A stretch of 64,000 bases of DNA, taken from positions 496,001-560,000 of the forward strand of contig RSEE01000023.1 of assembly GCA_003971905.1 (NCBI GenBank), in the 5' to 3' direction. Positions 46,483 to 58,116 of the stretch are shown here, in pieces. Position numbers and translations under genes: made by a program. Within the stretch, counting starts at the first letter, position 1, and every line of letters begins with the position of its first letter. This DNA is from Moniliella sp. 'wahieum'. Lineage: Eukaryota; Basidiomycota; Moniliellomycetes; Moniliellales; Moniliellaceae. The notes under the pieces are model-generated. The model searched no databases and was not told where the DNA came from. It saw only the letters and a list, made by a program, of their open reading frames with translations.

Positions 46483-47422
46483 ATGTCTGCTCCTGGATCA
46501 AGTCCAGTATTCACCAACCCGGTCACCTCGAACGTGACCAACACCTTTAGGGGGTCTGATTTTTCCTGGGCCATCTTCGCGGTAGCAACTCTTGTATTTG
46601 TCTTCACTCTCGTTTATACTTCGTTTGCAACCCCCACCGGGAAACGGACCTTCAACTTTCTCGTCGCTGCTGCCCTGCTTTGCAATGCACTGAACTGGTT
46701 TGCCATTGCTTCCAATCTGGGTGCCATTCCTGTCACTGTCGAGTTCCGTTCGGGATCCTGGACTGGACGCGGTAACGGACGGGACAATGCTGCGACTCGC
46801 TCTATTTGGTGAGTTGGGATCATTCTCGTTTATTGGAGCTTTTGTGCTTACCACAATGTTTTTTTTCCCTTCTTCAGGATCTCTCGGTACATCGACTGGT
46901 TGGTTTCGACGCCCTTCATTATTTTGGCCATTCTCCTTGCCTCGCCTGTTCCCCTTTCTACGGTGTTCATGACTATCTTTATTGAGACGGTTGTGGTGGC
47001 GCTCTCGCTCTTCGGTGCCTTGACGCCCAGCTCCTACAAGTGGGGCTGGTTTGTGCTTGGCATCTGTGGTTTGACGTGGGTGTACTGGGTTATGTATGGG
47101 CCGGGTTTGATTGCCGCTAAGAAGGCGGGCAAGGACGTGTTTTGGGGATACCTGCCCATGAGCGTTGCTTTTGGCGTGTTCGGAATTGTGTACGTGATTG
47201 CCTGGGTGTCTCGTCGGGGGCAACAACATTGCCCCGGACAGTGAGCAAGTATTCTATGGTATTTTGGACTTGGTCAGCAAGCACCTTTTGCTTCCCTACC
47301 ACGTCTACAATCTGGCCTCGGTGGATTACGAGCGCTTTGGCCTCTTCTCGGCCAAGGCTTCCTTGTTTGCCGATCCGCTCTTGGCGCCAGGCGAGCCTTC
47401 GGCGAGGAGGAAAGACGGCTGA
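46483..47422 (+). CDS. Microbial-type rhodopsin (fungal opsin), paralogue 2
   Basis: Paralogue of the opsin at 40625-41683, transcribed away from it. ATG 46483 gives MSAPGSSPVFTNPVTSNVTN. Helices A and B: GSDFSWAIFAVATLVFVFTL, FNFLVAAALLCNALNWFAIA then SNLGAIPVTVEFRSGSW. An intron at 46809-46877 (GTGAGT...TTCAG) joins ATRSIW to ISRYIDWLVSTPFIILAILL. The acceptor Asp (codon 46894-46896) is kept and the donor position is Ala (46927-46929). Then SSYKWGWFVLGICGLTWVYW, FWGYLPMSVAFGVFGIVYVI and, after one extra G at about 47205, NNIAPDSEQVFYGILDLVSK, with the Schiff-base Lys at 47279-47281. Stop TGA 47420-47422. Only one slip breaks it. Conservation of Lys and both Asp counter-ions implies retinal binding. 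Confidence 0.97.
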
Positions 47423-50400
47423 ACAGGCCTAATCCTGTCCCTTTTCTCTCCCCTCGCTATGCACATCCCGTGTATATGCACGTGAAGTGTACATGGCTGA
47501 AACAGAGTTTCACCTGGAGGAGGAGGATTCGTGGTACCTCTTATCGCGAAGAAGTTATACCAGCTCCACTACGTCCCTATTATGGACTAGATGAGCATGT
47601 TCAAACAAGATATCGCCTTTTTTTCTCAATAATCCCCCTCGCTCGCCACCTCATGTGTGTTGTCAGGCGTTTCACGTGGTACTTACCACGGTATATACAA
47701 GATCCCCCCCAGGTGTGATGCGCATTTTCGACGTCGAAGGCGCTCCCTAACCCCTCTTTCCTTTTTTTACCCTACTACTGTCATCCCCTTTTTGTGTGAT
47801 TTGAACTCGCACGTGTGCGAGGTATATTTTGGGATGTGGTATTTGATGTGGTGGCCCCTAATATGGGCCTCTTTTATTCTCATTGATTGATCGAATTATA
47901 CGAGAGTACTACTATGTAGATAGATGCGGAAGAGACGGCCCTATTTGGTAAGAAGCTACTATACGAATTTCGTTGACTGGGAAAGCACATATATATAGCA
48001 GGGTAGGTTGCTGGCTTCCTGGGCACTGAGGACCTTTCTACCCGGTGGTGGCAAGACTCATTGAGGTCAGAACACGTTTCATATATCCAAAGTCGAAGGA
48101 ACACTGGTGTGAGAGGGTCGTGAATTGCTTTGCCGTAGTCTCGGGAAGAGCCAGCAGCATCCGAGAAGGAGGTTGCACGTTAGAAGCCGCGGATGTCAAG
48201 CGGAGAGTTCCGATGGCGAGGGAGGGCGAGCGAGCTGCGATTGAAAGGGCGGTTCTTCTAGAGTCGGGGCACCTATGGAGGGGAGAAGGGAAAGGACTGG
48301 TTAGCGGCTTGGGTCACTACAATTGATGGGATCGAAGAACAAGCAGGACTTTTATAAGAGAGGGGCAAAAAAGCAATGGCCATGAGATCTACAGTGTAGA
48401 GGGGAAACGAGTCAAGGAAGAGCAGTGTGAGGGCCTATCACGAAAAGCATGAGGTCAGAAACCGAGTAGAAGCCATGTGTGTAGTGTGGAGAGTTTAGAG
48501 GAGAGCGAGACTAATAAGAGGCGATTGTCGTGGGTTTTATACTAGCCACAGGCCAAGAAACTGAGAGTCACGATAGGGGAAGATAGAGAATTTGAGTAGG
48601 TATTATAGTAGGGAAGGAAGTCGAGAAGCGAAAGCAACGAGAAATTGAAGTGGAGGTGACTGTGCAAGGCTACTTAGTCGCTGCCCACCCGTGACACTAC
48701 AAACGTGGATGGGAGTGTGAGCGTTTTTCGGCGAACCTGTGACTAAAAGAATCAACTCCCTACGAGAGCGAGCAGATATTAACAGGGAGCGGCAACCTCA
48801 CACAGCCCTTTGCGCGAGCATATTTGGGTGAACTCATTTCCATATATCCAACCGAAGGCATTCCAAAAGGCACGGCGAGGAATCCCATTGTCAAGCTAGT
48901 GCGCTCTCCATTTGCGACTTAGAAATATAGCATCCTTGAAGATCCTTATTCTGTGGACGAAAGAGAAAAACGAAAACAAAGAAATTCAAGTGTATTAACC
49001 ATCGTGAGCAGATGAGGGATGAGAGTAGTGAGAGGGACAAGAGAAAGTGGGAGGCCAGGAAAAAGTGTCCCGTGGTGGCGATAGGAAGAGACGTCTCCTG
49101 AAAGAGTATTTAGAACAACACCCGGGGGGGAAAATGCTTCATCGTATCCTTTCGAGCGGGCTCATTGCGAAAGAAATGCCAAGTGTCACAGGGTCTTTGG
49201 CCTCCCATTGTGAAATCCACGTTTCCAACCCCTTGTCAACAGTGGCAATGACGACCGCGTGAAAATGTATACTTCCCCCCAAGACATATATCTGGAAAGA
49301 AGGGTTTTTGGCCACTGCAAAACCTGCAGCGATAAAAGGCTGCTGTGTAATGGATGAACCACAACCACGGGTGTTGAGCACAAAGATTCCTGGTGTCTCT
49401 ATGCGGAAGCATTGCAAATGATGGAAGGATAGAGTGTTCATGAACAAAGATGTGGCATTCTCATGAGCCTATCTCTTCGGTTTGGAGGAGATGCGACTGC
49501 CCGTTCCATTTGTACATTACGCCCCACGCGCACGTGATGCTGCGATCAACGGGGTGAACGCCGGCTATTTACCATTGCACTTTTGTTGTCCCCTTGGGCG
49601 CATTCACAACATGGCGAACCCATTCCCGAGGAGAAGAGTTAGCAGGAGCAACTCTAGAACTCAACAGGGCCGAGACGGTGTGCAAAAATAATGTGGTTCA
49701 TCAGCACAGCAATGCGTTTAACATCGCTTGGCTTTCTTCACCACATGCCAGCAGCCAATAAGTGCCTCCGGTTCACCGGTTAAGATTGGTATTCTCAGCG
49801 CCCTAGTAGCCTGTGCCTTTCCTCGCGCAGCAAGTGCAGATATGCTCTGATGTCCTCGCTCGAGCACATATTGGCCAGTGGCACCCGCATATTCAGTCCA
49901 AAGTTGCAATCTCATGCTCGTTCGCTCTATGGTATTCGCGACATCGATGACCGCAACGAGAACCGACTGCGGGGGAGGAGAACGAGGCGAGACGTGGGAG
50001 GATGGCGAGGCGTATGGGCTACCAAAGAGTGACGGGGCCCGGACTATTTGGAGGGTCAAGAACCGAAGTGTGAACCACACTTTGCGGGACTCTCGCGGGC
50101 ACAAAGGATGCGATGTGTACGTACCGGCAAAAAGTGGTACACAAACTCAAAAGCAGAGCCGCAACACTTTTGGAACGCCGCGAGAAGGAAGCGCTTCTCG
50201 ACTCCTATCTTATAGAGCGAGCCGAATGCGACAAGAACGCCAAGTTCCAGGGTCGTACTCAAGAGACTTTCTTCCCATGTTGGTCATGACGAATGCGAAA
50301 AGAGAGATTATGCCACAACATGGAAAGTAAGGCGTTCATTGGGCACAGAGGACAAAAAATTATATAGTTTTTTCTTCCCTCGGAGAGATGGGGCTATAAC

Positions 50401-51138
50401 GACATGCTTACCACTGCCATTCGTGTCCAAGCGCACTACATACGATTTGGAAGCGAATGGCGGGCGCCAGAGGGTTCTGACTTTCGGCTGTGGGGACTCC
50501 ACGGGTTTCTAATTGGGGCTATATTTGCCTCCAGCAGCAATTCACCCTCCGTCAGAAATGAGCATATAGGCACAGCAGTTCCTTTTAGCAGTCTTTTGTC
50601 CAAACGGTCAAGTTCGGTAAACGATATGAATGCGACGGCAGAGGTGGTTGCAACAGAGACCCTGCTCGGATCGAGGTGACACGGGGGGAAGGTGTAAGAG
50701 AGGAGCCACTGCAGACAACGTTTTCAACATTGAGTGTGGGACTGGCGGGGCACAGGAGAGCGTGGCTGCAAGGAGCTCGCAGTGTGCATGGTGACATGTG
50801 ACATGTGCCATGTGCCATGCGACAGTTGGTTGAGCGCTCCCCACAAGCCCAGCCACACGGCACGGCGCCAGTGCGCTCACCCTCCCCGCTCGGCAGTACG
50901 CAGATCCCGCCACACTGTTCCCCTGCCACGGCTGCCACGAGCCGCAGCCTCTGGCTACTCCCGCACAGCGCCAGTCTGCCCAGGCACGCCGCCCGCGTGT
51001 GGGGCAGACATTACGCTCGTCACGCGTCACGCAGCAGAGCGCACTAGCCCATCGCCACCATTTTCCGCGTTTACTTGGGGTCCCCCCGCCTCTCACACCC
51101 CAGCCCCACCTCCATCTCCGCCTTCACGCCCCCCCCAC
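47423..51138. other. Gene-poor region of purine-rich, lower-GC DNA
   Basis: About 3.7 kb. The first few hundred bases fit an opsin 3' UTR. From about 48,000 to 49,700 the + strand is purine-rich (GAGAGG/GAAAG runs) and clearly less GC-rich than the genic DNA. No open frame longer than about 130 codons is convincing and none has family features. From about 50,700 the sequence returns to GC-rich, with CATGTGACATGTGCC tandem words (50776-50820) and GTCACGCGTCACGC (51017-51033) upstream of the next gene. Confidence 0.55.
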
Positions 51139-54100
51139 ATGCCACTCCGCCTGCCCATACCCGGGTCGCCCTCCGCCCCTGCCGATTCGCGGCCGCGCAG
51201 GCCTTCGCTCTCTCTTTCTGGTCTCGTCCGCCGCCATCGCTCCAGCTCGGGTGCAGGCCAAGCGGCAGAAGGTGCGGCCGCTTTCGTCCCGCCTCCTGTC
51301 CCACCTCTTCCCGAGCTGGATAGGGACGCTCCGCCCCCATTGCCACCGAAAGAAACCGAGCACCCAGCCCACTATTCCCTTGCTCCAGAAGCCACCGCTG
51401 ATATGGCTTCTGCCCTTTTGGAAGAGGTCGAAGTAGACGACCCTGGCACAAGCGGAGCCCACCTCCTATCTACCCCCACTTTCGCCCACCTTCTTTTGAT
51501 CCCGATACCTATCCTCCACTTCCGCCCACTGGCATAGCCTCCTCTCCCACCCTGCCCTATCTCGCCTCCTTCACACCCGGCCAAACTATCAGCGAGCTCC
51601 TTGGGCCCAGGATGCATCTGCTGCACCATCAAGTGCGCAACCCCCGGTTGCCCAGGAACGTTGCCTTACTCTCCGACTTTGCCTGGGGGGTTTCCCTGGT
51701 CCCAATCTCCTCAACCCTCGTCTCCGGCTATCCCTGCCCCTTCCCCACGCATTCCCCAAGTTCCCCCTGCGCCCGTTATTTCCAAGTCGCCCTCACCCTC
51801 GCCGCGTCCCCTCATCCAAACATATGTACGCCCGCCGGTTTCGGCGACGTCCGAGAAAGAGGAGGTAACAAACGCCAGCTCTAAGCCTCCAATCATCCTT
51901 TTGAACCAAGAGGAAGCTCTAGCCCGCCAGATGGCTGACCGCAATGCCCGGCCTGAAGCCCAGCACACTGGTCATTCCGAAAGCACTGATACCTTCTCAT
52001 CGGCGACAGGGAGTACATCCGCCAGCATGCACACTACGGAGAGTGTATACACCCTGACCACGAACGTCTCGACTCGAGGAGAAATGGAGCCGCGTAACAC
52101 GCCTTATGTGTGCGCTCTGTGCCTATCTCCTCCCGAGAGCGACTCTGTGTTGCCGGTCAAGCTCGTCTGCCCATCTTGCCCACGATGAATGCGTGGTTGC
52201 TCTTCTCTCGTCTCCTGTGTCTTCCGACGCACCAGTTTGCAAGTTGTGCCCTCCACATCCTTCCCATGTGGATACTGGTAGTGCTCCCCAACAGCGCCGC
52301 CCCTCGGCTCCCAAGATTCTGGAGCCAGTTACAGCCAACCCTGTAGTGGATGCTCCCAACTCGGCCCTAAACTCGTCCGCGGTTGTTGGGGCCAATCCGG
52401 AACGGGATTATTATCCCAATGGGCATCCACCTGCACACCAGGCGGCAATGCACAATACCCCAGATCCGGCTGCACCACTGAGCTCAGTCCGGGATCCCCA
52501 CAGTCATTATCCTCACATTCCCATGGTTCTTCCCGGGCCGGTTTCTCCTAGGCCATCTGGGCCTTGCGCGGCACAAAAAATCGCATGGTGCGGAGCATGG
52601 AATGCCGCCCCCTGAGCCTGCATTTCAAGTGCACACGACGGGCGCAGCAGATGTTCTGATGGCTCAGCTCAATCGGCAGCTCCACCCTAAGCTACACCCA
52701 CCCCCCGAGCCCCTACTGTGGCCGCATCCAAGGTCGAACCAAGCTTGGGCCTGAGCATGAGCCTGAACCGGCGCCGGAGTTGGAGGCTGGGTCTGAACCT
52801 GAAACGGAAGCCTCAACCCGAGTCCGAGTCTGAGTATCACCCTCAGTCTACGTTTAAGCGCAAACCTGATCTCCAGCCATCCTCCGAGTCAAAGAGGAAT
52901 CCATGGCGGTATCCACAGCAAAATCAAGTCCTTGTTCAAAACAAAGCCCAAGCATCCATCTCAACCCGAGCCTAACGTCAGCTCTCGTCCTTCTCGACCG
53001 CCAATGCCTGGAGGAGAGTCGGGCGAAGACCGAACGGGGGGAGCCCGGCCTCGGGCTGGAGAAAGTCCCTGGCCTTCTGAACGTCCTTTTACGCCCGAAC
53101 TCGAAGTGGCGCCGGTGAGCAAACGTACAACACCAGTTGGTCCTGATCCCGTATTTCCTACGCGACAGAGTATGGACGAGAGCAGAGTTCGTCACCCTGA
53201 TAGGAGTATTTCGCCCGCCCAGCCACGGCTTCGATCGCGAGCAGCAAGCATGGACAAGCCGCGATCGCCCAGATTTGACCCAGGACTGCAACGACCCCAA
53301 GGTTCTGGCAGGGTCACAAGTATCCATTTTTGGCGTATCGCAAGCCAGGGCCGTATTGAGCAAGCTCGTGGACGCTGAAGGTTCACGACTAGAGTCGGTC
53401 GCTCGCTGGAGTCTACTTATGGCCTTCCCGAGCTGGCGGACCATGTGGAGGTCACGCAAGGCAACCAAACACGCGTTTTATGTGGTCGTGTTTGCTCAGG
53501 CCTTGGGACTATACGCTGAAAGTGCAGACGATGAAGGCCTAAGCGACGCTAGCCTGTCACTCAAAGGTCGCATTTTCTTCCACCATTACCCCAAGATCAC
53601 GCTCACGCCACCCCCACCGGTCCTATGGCGCGGGACTCTCGCCTACGCTCGGTTCACATCCGCCTGGATCAGTCGCAATGTACGCTAACGTTTCCCTCCT
53701 CGTCCCAGGCCAACAAGTGGTTCTGTCGCTTGAATTACTTGTCGGCCCGAGCCAATGTCTACCAGCGCGAAAGAGACCCCTCCCCTTCGGCCCCTCCGTC
53801 CATTTATATCCGACCGCGCAGCCAGTCGACTGGGGCAAGGCGTCCGTCGCGGGCAGCGCAACCGCCCGTGCCGCCACTGCCGCCGTATTCATGTGCGCGA
53901 CCCATCTGGCCGCATCACCACCCTTCACCTCCGCTGCCCTCATCTCCCTGGGCGTGGTCCGTCCTCCCCTTCTGTCCCTCGTTCGCCCTTGGCGTCCTCT
54001 CCTTCTTCCCCAGTACCCCCATCAAGGGCCAATGGACCTGGTGATACTGGTGTCGGCGGCGGAGCGGGATCGGGAAGCCGGGCAAGCCATGCTGATCGAG

Positions 54101-54469
54101 ATTTTGGAGCGCCTCGGCGACCGAGACGGGTGGCTCTGGTCACCTTCCACCTTGGCTCGGACAAGGGCAATGCGGTGCGGCGTACTCCTTGCTGTGCCCT
54201 GGCAAAGCAGCGAGCCGAAATCGATTGCGAGCCTTTGTTGAATTGCTTCAACGACCCGAGACGGCCGCGGACCCCAAGAGCGCCGTCATGGCCGCTCACG
54301 AGCTCTTGCTCGGCCGCTTCCCAGCTGCCTTCCCCGCGGCCGTCCCGCGGTCCTGAGCCTGGTGCCCCCCACCAACCAACTTGACCGCTACATTGCTCGC
54401 ATCGCCCCCTTCCCAGCGCGTCCATTCCCGTGGGGAGCTAGCATGACCCGTCTGGACGTGCCCACGTGA
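51139..54469 (+). CDS. RING-PH-VWA protein, Ste5/Far1-like pheromone MAPK scaffold (inferred)
   Basis: A large, frame-broken gene whose domain order RING-PH-VWA is that of fungal Ste5/Far1-type scaffolds, which tether the pheromone MAPK cascade. From MPLRLPIPGSPSAPADSRPR the N-terminus is Pro/Ser-rich. A Cys-rich, RING-like cluster follows at about 52100-52255: CALC, CPSC, AHDEC, CKLC. A basic patch KIKSLFKTKPK (about 52925) could be a membrane-binding or nuclear signal. A PH-like domain at about 53370-53750 ends TLTFPSSSQANKWFCRLNYL. A VWA-like domain starts PMDLVILVSAAERDREAGQA at about 54031, then ILERLGDRD and RVALVTFHLGSDKGNA. The C-terminus is VPPTNQLDRYIARIAPFPAR to TGA 54467-54469. 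Many slips; start uncertain. Confidence 0.7.
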
Positions 54470-55229
54470 TGCCCGGCCCGCGGTTTGACCTCTGGTTGTG
54501 TTGCAAGTCTTGCGCGGTCCCCAGTACCCCGCTTGTGCTCTTCTGTTGTTTTCTGTTCCACTGCATATACCACTCCTTTTTGACTCCACCTTGCTGCCTG
54601 TCTTGTCTTAGATCTTATCAACGAACGTTGATGAACGCAAATGCATCTTGTGGAATGGGACGTCCGCTGCAGATGGCGGCGCGTGCCGAGTGCTGCTGGT
54701 GACAATGGACCTCCAGATGAGAGGAGGAAAGATATGCAGAGGGGCAAAGTAGAGCAGGTGTGCGCCCACGGCTTGGCTCATGCCAGTACCAGTCCGTGCC
54801 CGTCGTTTGCCCAAGACATCCATCAGGCCACCGAACAGACACGTGACTGGGCAGGACTAGGTTTGGTCGGCAATATACTACGGGCAATACGTCAGCGCTG
54901 AGGCTGGGCGCGGCTTTGGCGGAGCGGGCGTTGCGGACCATGGGTGACACATGGCGCGTGCCGCCCATGTCACATGGCCTGTGCATGGGGCAGACCCCAC
55001 CTGGCACGGCGCCCGTGGGGCGGCGGCGTCGGCGTGGCTCTGAGAGTGAATCTGGGCAGCGAACAGCCACGCTCGATGACGTTCGGCAAGGCAGAGCCGA
55101 AGCGCTTAGGCTAAGCGCTCATTAAGCGCCGGGGCAGTGCAGGGCGATGCCGCCGCCTCTTGAAGCGCAAGCGCGTAAAAGCGCCCATCCCGTCTTCCTT
55201 CTTCGCATCCATCTTTCCTCCCCCAGTGC
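54470..55229. other. Intergenic spacer with palindromic words
   Basis: 0.76 kb without a gene. Contains ACATGGCGCGTGCCGCCCAT / GTCACATGG words (54945-54990) and AAGCGCTTAGGCTAAGCGCT, an imperfect palindrome at 55089-55108, upstream of AGX1. Confidence 0.5.
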
Positions 55230-56635
55230 ATGCTCTTGAGGACGGTCCCTCGTCTCGCTTCTCGTTCTGCCTTCTTCCCAGTGGTGCGTCCCCCGGCCTG
55301 TTCGACCACTCCCGTCGTCACTTCGACGCCCCCAGCTAACCTCTTGCCTCTCCCCGCCAGATTGCCTCCTCTCCTACCTTCCTGCCTGCCCGCCGCTTGC
55401 AAACTTCCGCTCTGACCATGTCCTTCCACCAAGAGTCCCACAAGCTCCTTGTCATCCCCGGCCCTATTGAGGTAGCTGATGAGGTCCTCTACGCCAATGC
55501 ACACCCGTCGATGAGCCACACCTCACCCGAGTTTGTGCCCATCTTTGGCGACTGTCTCCGCATGTTCCGCCAGATCCTTTACGCGCCTTCGGCCCAACCC
55601 ATCATTACCTCTGGCTCGGGCACGCTGGGATGGGACCATGTGGCATCCAACCTGGTTGAGCCGGGGAAAGTGCGCTGGTGCTCAATTCGGGTACTTTGGC
55701 GACAGCTTTGCCGAGTGCCTCGAGACGTATGGCGCCAAGGTGGACCAGATTGGCGCGCCGGTCGGTTCCAAGCCAACCCTGGCCCAGATCGAGGAGGCAC
55801 TGAAGCAAAAGAAGTACAAGCTGATTACCGCCACTCACGTTGACACGTCGACGGGTGTGTTGAGCGACGCCAAGGGGATCGCCGAAGTGGTCAAGCGTGT
55901 CTCCCCCGACACCATCTTTGCTCTGGACAGCGTGTGCAGCGTGGGTAGCGAGGAGATTCGTCAAGACGAGTGGGGCGTGGATGTGGTGCTGACGGCGTCG
56001 CAAAAGGGCATTGGATGCCCGCCGGGCCTGATGCTCCTCTCGGCTTCGCCCAAGGCGATCAAGGCCTTTGAAACCCGCAAGGCGCCGCCAACGTCCTACT
56101 TTGCCTCTTGGAAGAAGTGGTTGCCGATCATGAAGGCATACGAGGCTGGCAGTGCTGCCTACTTTGCCACTCCTCCGACCAACTTGATCTACGCTTTGCA
56201 CCAGAGCTTTGAGACGATCACCAAGGGAGTGCCGTCGCTGGAGGAGCGCTTCAAGCTGCACAAGGAGACCTCGGCCAAGGTCAAGAACTTTGTCAAGAAT
56301 GAGCTCAAGCTCGACCAGCTCGTTGCCGATGGGATTAAGGATGGTGCCAACGGAATGACGGCCGTCAAGTACCCGAGGGCTATGGCGCGGGCGATGTGGT
56401 GCCCCGCATGGCTGCGCGCAATGTGGTCGTTGCCGCTGGGCTGCACAAGGAGTGCAAGGACAAGTACTTCCGCATCGGCCACATGGGTCTCTCAGCCACG
56501 ACCCGCAGTAGCGACATTGACCATGTCCTCCAGAGCCTCAAGGAGTCGCTCGCCGAGGCGGGCTACAAGCCGGAGGATGTGGGTGTTGATGGAGGCTTAT
56601 TTCTCCTAGACCCAGCCGCTCCCCATGTGAAGTGA
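55230..56635 (+). CDS. AGX1: Alanine-glyoxylate aminotransferase
   Basis: PLP enzyme that transaminates glyoxylate to glycine. Exon 1 (55230-55283) encodes MLLRTVPRLASRSAFFPV. An intron at 55284-55360 (GTGCGT, branch GCTAAC, CCAG) joins it in phase to IASSPTFLPARRLQTSALTM, giving an Arg/Ser presequence ahead of MSFHQESHKLLVIPGPIEV. The core has SGSGTLGWDHVASNLVEPG, NSGYFGDSFAECLETYGAKV, HVDTSTGVLSD, FALDSVCSVGSEEIRQDEWG and the cofactor Lys in VVLTASQKGIGCPPGLMLLS. Toward the end: RNVVVAAGLHKECKDKYFRI, GHMGLSATTRSSDIDHVLQS. The C-terminus PAAPHVK is not an SKL-type peroxisomal signal. Slips lie near 55670 and 56380. The second Met (55418) could give a cytosolic form. Confidence 0.97.
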
Positions 56636-57495
56636 CTAGTGACGATTGATTTTTGGCTCGGCAGCTTGCATGTCTGCTTGGATCCCCTTAAACTTGTTCT
56701 CAGTGCTATCGACTGCAGGACAAGTGCGTATGGAATGAACCCGTTGTAATGCATCATGTCAAGAACATGCCTTGGAGTAAAATGTACCGTACACCACCAT
56801 CGCAAGGGAGGGGGATATTGCATCCAAAACGCCTCAGGAGGTTTGATTCAGGCATTGTGTTGATGAGAGTGGTTTCCCTTGGAAAACACAGTGCATGACG
56901 TGGCCCAGCCACCCCGGGGCCTGGCGGGGATGAGTCGGTGTGGGCTTCGATCTACGGCGTAGACGTCGTAAACGTAAATGAATCAATGATCAAAGAAATG
57001 ATCGATGATCCGATGGTCATCGGTCGTATTCATACAGCAACGAAGGGCAAGGAGGAGCCCATGGCAACCCTATTCATTTGCGCTGCGGCGTCCGGCGGCA
57101 TTGGGCGGCAGTCGTGCTTTGAATATGCACCCATGCGTACAGTGGCCATGTGCCTCTCCTGCCCCCAGAAGGGCAGCCTGGCGCGGGACCTGTCCCTGCG
57201 TTCATCAATGCGGCGAGGGTCGACCACCATCCAGGCCGTGGCCTAGCGAGCGACAGTACCACCAGCTCAAGCCAGGTCTCCAGTCAAGTGCGTATGCGTC
57301 CCTTCCTGTTTGGCGAGGCCGTGCGAGGGGTGTAATCGGGTTGGTTGATGCGCGATGCTTTCCGCTGCACAAACCAAGGCTCCGTCTCTCTCCCCCTCTG
57401 CCGCCCATGCTCTTCCCGAGACTGTCCCGCCGTCTCACGTCCGAACCGGGGTGACTCCCAGGACTGCCTGCTAACCTTTGGATGGTGTTTTCAGG
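56636..57495. promoter_or_regulatory. AGX1 3' region and RPL13 promoter/leader
   Basis: 0.86 kb. GTGACTAGTGACGATTG at 56634-56650 is a copy of the dispersed CTAGTGA word. A likely 5'-UTR intron of RPL13 ends with TTTTCAG at 57488-57494, one base before the ATG. The donor may be GTGCGT at 57289 or another GT. No separate gene is supported. Confidence 0.5.
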
Positions 57496-58116
57496 ATGGG
57501 TTTCCGCCACAACAACATCCTTCACAACAACCACTTCCGCAAGGACTGGCAGCGCCGGGTCAATGTGTGGTTTGACCAGCCCGGTGCCAAGAAGCGCAGG
57601 CGCAATGCGCGCGCTGAGAAGGTGGCGCGCTCGGGTCTCAAGCCCGTTGACTCGCTCCGCCCTGTGGTGCGCTGCCCTACGCTCAAGTACAACCGCAAGC
57701 TGTGTGCTGGCCGTGGGTTCACCCTTGAGGAGCTCAAGGCTGCTGGCATTCCCCAAAAGCTTGCTCGCGTGATTGGTATCGCGGTGGACCACCGCCGCAA
57801 GAACCGCTCGGAAGAGGGTCTGCGCCTCAACATTGAGCGCGTCAAGGCGTACCGTGAGCGTGTGGTTGTCATCCCGGCCAAGGGCAAGGGTGCCAAGCTC
57901 GCTGAGCTGGCCTCGGCTCCCAAGGTTGAGAATGTTGCGGCTGCGTTCCCCATCCCTGCTGGCACGGTCGCCGAGAAGCCTCGCGCAATTACCCAGGAGG
58001 AGAAGGACTTCGAAGCCTTCAAGACTCTTCGCCACGCCCGCAACACCCACCGCCAGGCTGGTTTCCGCGCTGCTCACCAGGCCAAGAAGGAGGCCGAGGA
58101 GAAGGCCAAGAAGTAA
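57496..58116 (+). CDS. RPL13: Large-subunit ribosomal protein eL13
   Basis: Cytosolic 60S protein. ATG 57496 gives MGFRHNNILHNNHFRKDWQR, the canonical start; the in-frame ATG at 57478 lies before a splice acceptor and is unlikely. The protein is 206 residues and intact: VNVWFDQPGAKKRRRNARAE, KPVDSLRPVVRCPTLKYNRK, GRGFTLEELKAAGIPQKLAR, VIGIAVDHRRKNRSEEGLRL and ERVKAYRERVVVIPAKGKG, ending QAKKEAEEKAKK. Strong C/G third-position bias, like TEF1, indicates high expression. A 5'-UTR intron is inferred from the TTTTCAG directly before the start. Confidence 0.98.
   Translation: MGFRHNNILHNNHFRKDWQRRVNVWFDQPGAKKRRRNARAEKVARSGLKPVDSLRPVVRCPTLKYNRKLCAGRGFTLEELKAAGIPQKLARVIGIAVDHRRKNRSEEGLRLNIERVKAYRERVVVIPAKGKGAKLAELASAPKVENVAAAFPIPAGTVAEKPRAITQEEKDFEAFKTLRHARNTHRQAGFRAAHQAKKEAEEKAKK

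Noticed and set aside
47900-50700. Retrotransposon in the gene-poor block
   Set aside because: No reverse transcriptase, integrase or terminal repeats could be read in any frame.
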